Source: Gemmatimonadota bacterium
GTDB taxonomy: Bacteria > Gemmatimonadota > Gemmatimonadetes > Gemmatimonadales > GWC2-71-9
NCBI GenBank assembly: GCA_003220905.1
Contig: QHTS01000126.1
Location: 1-13,564 of the forward strand
Length of the DNA stretch: 13,564 nt
Reading direction: 5' to 3'
The position numbers and the translations under genes are program-made. The first letter of the stretch is position 1. Every line of letters begins with the position of its first letter. A model generated the notes under the pieces. That model searched no databases. It had not been told where the DNA came from and saw only the letters and a list, made by a program, of their open reading frames with translations. Shown here piece after piece: positions 6,689-11,912 of this stretch.

Positions 6689-7785
6689 AAGGGCGGACAG
6701 GCGGACGGGCGGACAGCCGGACCGCAAAGGCGACGCAGCTACCGCTCCTCCAGTCCGACCGTCCGGCCGTCCGACTGCCCGTCCTTGATGAGCGCCTCCG
6801 CGGCACCAAGTTCGTCTCGCTCGAACCCAAGTCGGTACTCAACTCGCCACAGCAGACCGGCGTCGATTTCTGGTCGCTCAACCCCTACATCGGGTGCGAA
6901 TTCGGGTGCGCGTACTGCTACGCGCGCTACGCGCACCGCTACACCGTCGAGCGCGCGCGCGATGGGGGCAGGCTGTCGGAGGCGGAGTTTCAAGAGTTCC
7001 GCGGCCCGCACGGGTGGGAGGCATTCGAGCGGCGCATCTTCGTCAAGGAGCACCTCCTGGGCGTGCTGGAGGCCGATCTGCAACGGTATTTTCGGTCCGC
7101 CAGTCCGGCGGTCCGTCAGTCCGCCCCCATTGTCATCGGCACCGCCACCGATCCATATCAGCCGGCCGAGCGCCGCTTCCGGCTCACGCGCGGGATTCTG
7201 GAGCGGCTAGCGCGCTGCGACGGCCTGAACATCGGCATCATCACCAAGAGTCCGCTCATCGGTCGCGACACCGACGTGCTGCGGCGCATTCAAGAGCGAA
7301 GCGATCTCGAGGTTCACATCTCCCTCAACACGGTGGACGTGGCGCTGATCAGGCACGTCGAGGCGCGCTCTCCCATGCCGGCGGTGCGGCTCCGGGCGCT
7401 CGAGCGACTCGCCAACGCCGGCGTCCGGGTCGGCCTGATCGTGGCGCCGGTCCTTCCGGGGATCACGGATGACCTGCCCCATCTGGAAGCGCTCTTCCAG
7501 GCGGCCCGGGAGGCCGGCGCCAGGTTCGTCCACGCCGGTCCGCTGCGCCTCTACCCCGCGGTGCGGGACCGTTTCCTCCCGATGCTCGAAGAGCAGTTCC
7601 CGCACCTCGTCGCGCGCTACCGGCGCGCCTACGGGGGACGGAGCGGGGCGCCGCGCGACTATGCGCGCGCGCTGGCTGCCCGCATCAAGAAGGTGCAGGC
7701 GCGATTCGGGTTCCCGGTGAACGAGGGGATGGCGGATCGCTACAGGCGACGGTTGGCGCCGGCGCAGCGAGAGCTCGGATTGTGA
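6679..7785 (+). CDS. SPL-like radical SAM protein (Rv2578c-type)
   Basis: Predicted cytoplasmic 4Fe-4S enzyme of 368 residues. The cluster motif is CEFGCAYC (Cys 73, 77, 80), after LNPYIGC. Other landmarks are IGTATDPYQPAE (153-164), a radical SAM core strand at GLNIGIITKSPL, and HISLNTVD. These place it in the spore photolyase-like group found widely in non-sporulating bacteria. It is not classic SplB: the homologues' function is unknown, with DNA lesion repair or nucleic-acid modification being guesses. Start: no ATG, GTG or TTG occurs in frame between 6685 and the conserved core, so translation must begin at ATG 6679, GTG 6685 or upstream. The N-terminal 35 or so residues are therefore encoded by octamer repeats. 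A second repeat block encodes residues about 139-149. It is convergent with the next gene, four bases between stops. Confidence 0.85.
   Translation: MRVKGRTGGRADSRTAKATQLPLLQSDRPAVRLPVLDERLRGTKFVSLEPKSVLNSPQQTGVDFWSLNPYIGCEFGCAYCYARYAHRYTVERARDGGRLSEAEFQEFRGPHGWEAFERRIFVKEHLLGVLEADLQRYFRSASPAVRQSAPIVIGTATDPYQPAERRFRLTRGILERLARCDGLNIGIITKSPLIGRDTDVLRRIQERSDLEVHISLNTVDVALIRHVEARSPMPAVRLRALERLANAGVRVGLIVAPVLPGITDDLPHLEALFQAAREAGARFVHAGPLRLYPAVRDRFLPMLEEQFPHLVARYRRAYGGRSGAPRDYARALAARIKKVQARFGFPVNEGMADRYRRRLAPAQRELGL
6692..6784 (+). repeat. Inverted pair of octamer tandem repeats inside the radical SAM 5' coding region
   Basis: Left block 6692-6723 is four octamers, GGCGGACA / GGCGGACG / GGCGGACA / GCCGGACC. 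Right block 6751-6782 is octamers of inverse sense, CAGTCCGA / CCGTCCGG / CCGTCCGA / CTGCCCGT. The two can pair imperfectly across a 27-base spacer. Both are in the translated part of the radical SAM gene, just after its start. Confidence 0.75.
7094..7125 (+). repeat. Octamer tandem repeat inside the radical SAM gene
   Basis: Four units of form RGTCCGNC: GGTCCGCC / AGTCCGGC / GGTCCGTC / AGTCCGCC. Same family and orientation as the right block at 6751-6782. It encodes the Ser/Ala-rich stretch just before PIVIGTATDPYQ, a position that is a variable linker in homologues as I recall them. Confidence 0.65.
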
Positions 7786-7789
7786 ACGT

Positions 7790-8209
7790 TCAGGCGACTT
7801 CGCTGGCGGACTTTCCCCCGCGCGTCCGGTAATGGCGCAGCAGGTCCTGGACCCAGCGGGGTGGGGAGAGCCGGCGCACCTCGTACGACTGGACGAGCAG
7901 CTCGGCGAGAGCGCGCCCCAGCTCGAGCGTCTGCTCGGGGGTGAGATCCACCGACAGCTCGTTCAGGAGGCGGACGAACTGACCCAGGTTGGGCGGTCGC
8001 GTGACCTTGCCTTGGGCGGCGAGCCAGCGCTCCAACTTGATTCGGGTGATGCTGCGGGGAATCGCGCCCTGCAGAACGTGGCGCAACCCGTTGGGGCTCA
8101 TGCCCGCCTCGCGCGCGACGCGCCGCAGGGAGAACCGCGCCGCCTCCCGCGCAAGCCCGTCCCGTAGCAGCGAGACCGGTAAGGTCGGGACGGTTGAGCC
8201 GGCAGTCAC
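7790..8209 (-). CDS. Small helix-turn-helix protein, paralogue A
   Basis: 139 residues, probably cytoplasmic and DNA-binding. Residues about 27-48 (SLRRVAREAGMSPNGLRHVL) form a clear XRE-like helix-turn-helix, followed by basic RITRIKLERWLA. The C-terminal half (about 73-128) is helical and ends in the family block RRLSPPRWVQDLLRHYR, with no domain I can name; it may be a dimerisation or effector module. About two-thirds of residues are identical to paralogue C at 8604-9026 (about 90 of 133 by eye), and the DNA of the 3' ends is also very similar, so the duplication is fairly recent. The start is GTG 8209, inside the palindrome GTCACGTGAC (8205-8214), with no good Shine-Dalgarno. It is the last gene of a three-gene cluster and convergent with the radical SAM gene. 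Target and ligand unknown. Confidence 0.75.
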   Translation of the reverse strand: MTAGSTVPTLPVSLLRDGLAREAARFSLRRVAREAGMSPNGLRHVLQGAIPRSITRIKLERWLAAQGKVTRPPNLGQFVRLLNELSVDLTPEQTLELGRALAELLVQSYEVRRLSPPRWVQDLLRHYRTRGGKSASEVA

Positions 8210-8228
8210 GTGACGCCCGGAGGGCGCG

Positions 8229-8501
8229 CTACGGCGCCCCGGTCTCCCGAGCGTAGTACGAGATCAGCGCCCGGACCCAACGCGGGACCGTGCGCTGCCG
8301 CTCGCGGTACGCGTCTCGTAGCAGCTCCGCGATACCGCGGCCCAACACGACGCCGTCGTGCGAGCCCACGCCGGTGCTCAGCGCCTCGACGAGACGCACG
8401 ATTTCCGAGGCCTTGGGAGACGGGGTCTTGGGACTACGTGGAGTCGCCCGCGGGCGCGCGGATTTTGCCCGCCCGCCGGCGCGCGTGCCGCGACGCTTCA
8501 A
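8229..8501 (-). CDS. Truncated paralogue B of the helix-turn-helix family, with a basic tail in place of the HTH
   Basis: 90 residues from TTG 8501; GGAG lies four bases upstream. The C-terminal 55 residues (IVRLVEAL, then LGRGIAELLRDAYRER, then VPRWVRALISYYAR) align with the C-terminal domain of the two flanking paralogues. The N-terminal 32 residues are instead Lys/Arg/Pro/Ser-rich and disordered-looking, like a histone H1 tail, with no helix-turn-helix. Either this is a decayed paralogue that lost its DNA-binding half, or a partner that binds DNA non-specifically or pairs with its paralogues. The C-terminal reading frame is open and conserved in sense, which favours a functional protein, but the start is uncertain. 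Confidence 0.5.
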   Translation of the reverse strand: MKRRGTRAGGRAKSARPRATPRSPKTPSPKASEIVRLVEALSTGVGSHDGVVLGRGIAELLRDAYRERQRTVPRWVRALISYYARETGAP

Positions 8502-8580
8502 CCGGCTCCAGCCATGTGGTCATCACCGCCGCGCTGGGGAACTGCACAAACTTCACATACGAGATGTACTGCGGGGGCAT
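8434..8580 (-). CDS. Possible 48-residue small protein
   Basis: ATG 8580 to TAG 8434 overlaps the 5' part of paralogue B in another frame. The product begins MPPQYISYVKFVQF and ends in a basic Arg-rich stretch. The codons are rich in G/C at third positions, as in real genes here, and the N-terminal third does not look like a random high-GC shadow. No Shine-Dalgarno is clear and I recognise no homologue. It could also be the remnant of whatever once joined paralogues B and C. Low confidence. Confidence 0.2.
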   Translation of the reverse strand: MPPQYISYVKFVQFPSAAVMTTWLEPVEASRHARRRAGKIRAPAGDST

Positions 8581-8603
8581 CCGGGTCGCAAGGCCGGGGC
8601 CTG

Positions 8604-9026
8604 TCAAGCGACTTCGCTGGCTGCTTTGCCCCGGCGCACCCGGTAATGACGCAGTAAGTCCTGGACCCAACGGGGTGGGGACAGCCGGCGCGCTTCGTAC
8701 GCGTTGGCGAGCAGCCCCGCGATGTCGCCCGCTAGCGCCGCCGTCTGCTGGGTGGAGAGGTCACCTGCAAGCTCGTTCAGCAGGCGCACGAGCTGACCGA
8801 CGTTGGGCGGGCGGGTGACGTGCTGTCGCCCAGCGAGCCAGCGCTCGAACTTCACACGGGTGCCGCTGCGGGGAGCCGAGCCGTTCAAGAAGTTCCGCAG
8901 GCCGTTCGGGCTGATGGAGATCTCGGCGGCCGCGCGCCGCAATGACAGCCGCGCCGCTTCTCGCCCGATCGCGTCACGCAGCAGGGGAACCGGCAGCGTG
9001 GGAACCCCCCGTCCGCTAGCGCTCAT
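8604..9026 (-). CDS. Small helix-turn-helix protein, paralogue C
   Basis: 140 residues, first gene of the tandem cluster, with the same layout as paralogue A. An N-terminal TLPVPLLRDAIGREAARL is followed by an XRE-like helix-turn-helix (SLRRAAAEISISPNGLRNFL, about 28-47), then a basic linker (RVKFERWLAG) and the conserved C-terminal block RRLSPPRWVQDLLRHYR. The residues differing from A cluster in the recognition-helix area (GMSPNGLRHV versus SISPNGLRNF) and the loop at about 86-108, so the two may bind different sites. The last residues GKAASEVA are shared with A (GKSASEVA). ATG 9026. The 85-base upstream gap holds a short inverted repeat. Function unknown; a DNA-binding regulator is the simplest reading. 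Confidence 0.75.
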   Translation of the reverse strand: MSASGRGVPTLPVPLLRDAIGREAARLSLRRAAAEISISPNGLRNFLNGSAPRSGTRVKFERWLAGRQHVTRPPNVGQLVRLLNELAGDLSTQQTAALAGDIAGLLANAYEARRLSPPRWVQDLLRHYRVRRGKAASEVA

Positions 9027-9035
9027 ACGGAGTGT

Positions 9036-9046
9036 GCACTTTGTGC
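9036..9046. promoter_or_regulatory. Possible operator upstream of the helix-turn-helix cluster
   Basis: GCAC-TTT-GTGC inverted repeat, 9 bases before the ATG of paralogue C. Upstream on the minus strand a weak promoter-like pair is visible, TTGCGA (9100-9095), 17 bases, TAGGCT (9077-9072). An autoregulatory site is conceivable for a helix-turn-helix gene, but the repeat is only 4+4 and could be chance. Confidence 0.2.
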
Positions 9047-9111
9047 GGTACCGAGGCCCTTACACGGGGATAGCCTAGCCTAAGTCGGGAACCATCGCAA
9101 GCGCGTCGACG

Positions 9112-10083
9112 TCACCCCCCTTCTCCCTTCATCATCTCCACGAGCGCCCGGATCGTCCCCGGTGCGTTGCCCTCGAGCCGGTTGTTCACGAGGATCAGGG
9201 CTTCCATATGGCGCCGCATCACCTCGGCGACGAGACGCAACAGGTCCTGGCGCACGGCGGGCTGGGGGTCGCGGATGCGGTCGTAGGGCTCGAACAGCTT
9301 TACGGCGTCGGCATAGGCCCGTCCGGGGCGGAGCAGCCCGCGCGCCACGGTGAACCCGGCCGGAAACGTCCACGGCAGCTCGAGCTGCTCGCCGATCGCC
9401 GGCATTTCGTTCCAGGAATTGAACACGTGGGCCACGCCGTGGCGCGCGAGCACCGCGCCGTGCACGTCGCTCAAAAGCGCCGCGTTCCGCAGCTCCACCG
9501 CGTAGCGGAAGTCGCGGGGCAGTCGCCGCAGGAAGCCGTCGAGCTCGTCCGCCCACTGGGCCGGCTCGGGGAGATCATGCCCTCGCATCGCCTGAAACTC
9601 GAACACGAACGCGCCGGCGTGATCGCGGAACGCTCGCGCGTACGGCCCGAGCACCGCCTCCTTGAAGAGGTCGGCGTTCAGGAAGTCGGGGTTCTTCTGT
9701 CCGGCGAGGTTGCCCCAGCGCGGGTCCTGCGTGAAGCGCCTCGCCGTGATCCGATCCCACACCTTGCTCACGCACGGAAAGCCGGGGGGCAGCGCCCGCG
9801 CGTACGCCGCGAGGACCTCTTCGGACGGCGGCTCGTAGAACGCGCTGTCGATCCCCACAGTGCGAAACAGGGGATAGCGCGCGTATTCCTCGAGCCGTCG
9901 GGCCGGCTGGGCGCTGCGATAGGGCCGGTGATAGACCTCCCCGGTCCACCCATCGTAGGTCCAGGTGGACGTGCCGAATCTGACGTTGGGCGGGATGCGT
10001 GCCCCGAGCGCGACCAGCTCGGCCGGAGGCGGCGGCAACGACGCGACGTCGTCGAAGAGACTTTGCTGATGACGCGAGCGCAA
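9112..10083 (-). CDS. DUF72 (YecE-like) family protein
   Basis: 323 residues with the predicted TIM-barrel fold of DUF72/YecE, a widespread family of unknown biochemical function. Visible family blocks: FGTSTWTYDGWTG (36-48), SAFYEPPSEEVLAAYARALP (80-99), FVFEF near 159, YAVELRN (194-200) and VNNRLEGNAPGT (299-310). Start: the frame is open far upstream. TTG 10083 has GGAG 10 bases before it and gives MRSRHQQSLFDD, matching the SLFD-type N-terminus of related proteins. The ATG at 10191 would add 36 non-conserved residues and overlap the region that serves as imuB promoter, so I rejected it. It is divergent from imuB, 114 bases between starts, which hints at shared regulation with the mutagenesis cassette. 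Confidence 0.88.
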   Translation of the reverse strand: MRSRHQQSLFDDVASLPPPPAELVALGARIPPNVRFGTSTWTYDGWTGEVYHRPYRSAQPARRLEEYARYPLFRTVGIDSAFYEPPSEEVLAAYARALPPGFPCVSKVWDRITARRFTQDPRWGNLAGQKNPDFLNADLFKEAVLGPYARAFRDHAGAFVFEFQAMRGHDLPEPAQWADELDGFLRRLPRDFRYAVELRNAALLSDVHGAVLARHGVAHVFNSWNEMPAIGEQLELPWTFPAGFTVARGLLRPGRAYADAVKLFEPYDRIRDPQPAVRQDLLRLVAEVMRRHMEALILVNNRLEGNAPGTIRALVEMMKGEGG

Positions 10084-10144
10084 AACCCGAAGGCTCCAAG
10101 TTAAGTAACGTAGAATCAATAGCTTATATCTCACTTCCGCAATC

Positions 10145-10174
10145 TTGCCATCTGCTCCATCTTCGGGATATATT
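10145..10174 (+). promoter_or_regulatory. Candidate sigma-70 promoter of imuB
   Basis: TTGCCA (10145-10150), an 18-base spacer, then TATATT (10169-10174); each hexamer differs from consensus at one position. The start of transcription would fall near 10181, leaving a leader of about 17 bases before ATG 10198. The surrounding gap is clearly AT-richer than the genes. A direct repeat TTCGGG-ATATA-TTCGGG overlaps the -10 and could be a regulator site. No classic LexA box (GAAC-N4-GTTC or CTGT-N8-ACAG) is visible. Confidence 0.5.
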
Positions 10175-10197
10175 CGGGTCCCATTCGTCATCTGGCA

Positions 10198-11538
10198 ATG
10201 ACCCTGACGCCCCATCTGGCGAGCGATTCCGCCGCGTGCTGCTGGATTCCCCTGTTCGCGCTGCGCTCTGAACTGGCGCGACGGCCCGAGCTTGTGTCTC
10301 TCCCCGTGGCGCTGCTCGCGCCCGACACCGCCCGCACCCCCCGGGTGTGGCAGGTCGCGCCGCTCGCCCGGCGCGCGGGCGTGAAGCCGGGGATGACCGT
10401 GAGCCAGGCGATCGGGCTCTGTCCCGGGCTCAAGCTGTGCGAGCCCGACCCGGTGCACTACGACGAGCAGTTCGCGCGGCTCGTCGCGGCGCTCGTCACC
10501 GTGAGCCCCGTCGTCGAGCCCGCGGAAGTGGGGCGGGTGTTCGTGGGGACGGATGGGTTGGAGGGACTGTACGGGGCGCCGGAGAATATCGTCGAAGCCA
10601 TACAAATGCGGAGTGCGGAATGCGGAATGCGGAATGTACTCAATGCGGAGTGCGGAATGCGGAATGCGGAATGTAAGGGTAAGCGTCGTGAGGCGAACGA
10701 CCCTTCCCTGAAATTCCGCACTCCGCATTCCGAATTCCGCATTGGGTGGGGTCGCGGAAAGTTTGTTGCCTGGGTTGCAGCTACGCGAGCGAAACCCGGA
10801 GAAGCGGTCATAGTGCCCGTGGGAGGGGAGGCGAAGTTCCTCGCTTCCCAGCCGCTCGCCGTTCTCCCACTCGACCCCGACACGCATCGCCGGCTGTTGC
10901 AGCTCGGCGTCAAGACTCTGGGCGCGCTCGTCGCGCTTCCGGAGGAAGCCGTCGTGTCGCAGTACGGCCACGCCGGCCGGCGTCTGTGGCGGCTCGCGGC
11001 GGGGCTCGTGTCGGAGCCGGTGGTGGGACGGGTGGTGCCCGAGCCGATCGTGGCCGCCCTCACGTTCTTCTCAAGTGTTGGCGAGCGGGACCTGCTCGCT
11101 CACGCGCTGGACAAGCTCGTCGACCGCGCGCTCGGGGATCCGCGCCGCAGCGGATGGCGCGTGCAGGTGGTGCGCGTGCACGCCGAGCTCGAGCACGGGG
11201 CCTCCTGGCTCGTGGAAGCGACCCTGAAGGACCCGTCCGCGACGCGGGAGCGCATCGCGGCGCCGCTCAAGACGCAGCTCGAGCGGTCGCCACCCGCCGG
11301 CGCGGTGGAGCGACTCGTCGTCGAGTTCACCGCCTTCACTCCGGGCACCGCGGAGCTGCAGCTGTTCGCGCGCGATGCGGGCGCCGCGGCTCGCGCCGGG
11401 CGGCGGCGTGCGCTCCAGAGCGCCGCCCGGGAGATCGCGCTCCGGATCAGACGGCCGATGTTGTATCACATCATCGAGGTGCAGCCCTGGTCCCGTCTCC
11501 CGGAGCGGCGGTATGCGTTGATCGACTTTGAACCCTAG
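10198..11538 (+). CDS. imuB: ImuB-type inactive Y-family polymerase homologue (translesion mutagenesis), with a repeat insertion
   Basis: 446 residues. ImuB links DnaE2 to the sliding clamp during damage-induced mutagenesis. It has the Y-family fold (CCWIPLFALRSEL at 14-26, LARRAGVKPGMTVSQAIGLCP at 56-76, GRGKFVAWVAA at 185-195, a helix-hairpin-helix-like LQLGVKTLGALVALP at 234-248 and a little-finger domain). The catalytic carboxylates are missing: the N-terminal Asp is replaced within CCWIPLF, and the Y-family SIDE motif reads EVGRVF (110-115). ELQLF (386-390) sits where a clamp-binding motif is expected but lacks its usual Gln. The C-terminus EVQPWSRLPERRYALIDFEP is typical. Oddity: residues 137-182 come from a 138-bp heptamer-repeat cluster in frame. 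No imuA is adjacent. Strong candidate promoter at 10145. Confidence 0.85.
   Translation: MTLTPHLASDSAACCWIPLFALRSELARRPELVSLPVALLAPDTARTPRVWQVAPLARRAGVKPGMTVSQAIGLCPGLKLCEPDPVHYDEQFARLVAALVTVSPVVEPAEVGRVFVGTDGLEGLYGAPENIVEAIQMRSAECGMRNVLNAECGMRNAECKGKRREANDPSLKFRTPHSEFRIGWGRGKFVAWVAATRAKPGEAVIVPVGGEAKFLASQPLAVLPLDPDTHRRLLQLGVKTLGALVALPEEAVVSQYGHAGRRLWRLAAGLVSEPVVGRVVPEPIVAALTFFSSVGERDLLAHALDKLVDRALGDPRRSGWRVQVVRVHAELEHGASWLVEATLKDPSATRERIAAPLKTQLERSPPAGAVERLVVEFTAFTPGTAELQLFARDAGAAARAGRRRALQSAAREIALRIRRPMLYHIIEVQPWSRLPERRYALIDFEP
10606..10743 (+). repeat. Heptamer-repeat hairpin cluster inserted in frame within imuB
   Basis: Two identical 31-base copies built of TGCGGAR heptamers (10606-10636 and 10643-10673) are separated by 6 bases. 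A third, inverted copy is at 10713-10743. The 17 bases 10642-10658 are exactly complementary to 10713-10729. The 39-base spacer 10674-10712 carries a smaller hairpin (AAGGGT with ACCCTT). The cluster is 138 bp, exactly 46 codons, without a stop. Confidence 0.9.
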
Positions 11539-11567
11539 TGCGGAATGCGGAGTGCGGAATGCGGAAT
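11539..11567 (+). repeat. Heptamer repeat, left arm of a 29-bp inverted repeat
   Basis: Four TGCGGAR units immediately after the imuB stop. The 29 bases are the exact reverse complement of 11877-11905. The unit order supplies GGAG six bases before an ATG (11559), a ready-made ribosome binding site and start. Confidence 0.9.
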
Positions 11568-11834
11568 GGAACTGACAGGCTTCGAGCCGTAAACGTTCCC
11601 CAGCCAGCTGTGGTGGAGCTCGACGCTGGCGGATCGCCGGCCAAGATCGAAATGAACAGTGATGTGCGAGAGCCGGTGACGATCGAAGCCGTCCGGGAAA
11701 TATGGCGGATCGATGACGAATGGTGGAGAGAACCGATTACGCGAACGTATTACGAAGTGCTTCTGCACGGCGGGGCACGGCTGGTGCTATTCAGGGATCT
11801 CGTGGCTCAGGAGTGGTTCGTGCAAAAACCTTAG
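11559..11834 (+). CDS. DUF6504-like small protein of the imuB-dnaE2 cassette
   Basis: 91 residues from ATG 11559. The core VVELDAGGSPAKIE, then REIWRIDDEWWREPITRTYY (53-72) and LFRDLVAQEWFVQKP at the C-terminus, resembles DUF6504. As I recall, that domain follows ImuB or Y-family genes in other high-GC bacteria, either fused or separate. Its role is unknown; co-occurrence suggests an accessory of translesion synthesis. The first residues (MRNGTDRL) derive from the heptamer repeat, which also gives the Shine-Dalgarno (GGAG, six bases upstream). GTG 11610 is the alternative start if the repeat-derived part is not translated. It is flanked by the two arms of the 29-bp inverted repeat. The family call is from memory and moderate. 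Confidence 0.65.
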   Translation: MRNGTDRLRAVNVPQPAVVELDAGGSPAKIEMNSDVREPVTIEAVREIWRIDDEWWREPITRTYYEVLLHGGARLVLFRDLVAQEWFVQKP

Positions 11835-11876
11835 GAATTGTGGTAGTCGGAACACGGCATCGAAGCCTTCCCTTCA

Positions 11877-11905
11877 ATTCCGCATTCCGCACTCCGCATT
11901 CCGCA
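11877..11905 (-). repeat. Heptamer repeat, right arm of the 29-bp inverted repeat
   Basis: Exact reverse complement of 11539-11567, ending 7 bases before the dnaE2 ATG. It occupies the place where the dnaE2 ribosome binding site would be expected; no Shine-Dalgarno is visible there. Confidence 0.9.
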
Positions 11906-11912
11906 TTGTCCT

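Noticed and set aside
6679..7785. True spore photolyase (splB)
   Set aside because: Shares the radical SAM motif type and TATDPYQ region but belongs to the broader SPL-like group in non-spore formers; no other sporulation gene is near.
10084..10197. LexA/SOS box in the DUF72-imuB gap
   Set aside because: No GAAC-N4-GTTC, CTGT-N8-ACAG or GTTC-N7-GTTC was found; GTTAAGTAAC and the TTCGGG repeat are too weak to name.
10606..10743. CRISPR array
   Set aside because: Units are tandem heptamers without 25-40 base spacers and no cas gene is present.
10084..10971. Upstream extension of the DUF72 frame to 619 codons
   Set aside because: The extension is antisense to imuB and its promoter; the conserved protein begins near SLFDD.
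11539..11905. Miniature transposon bounded by 29-bp inverted repeats
   Set aside because: No target duplication at the ends, no transposase, and the same repeat occurs inside imuB in other arrangements.
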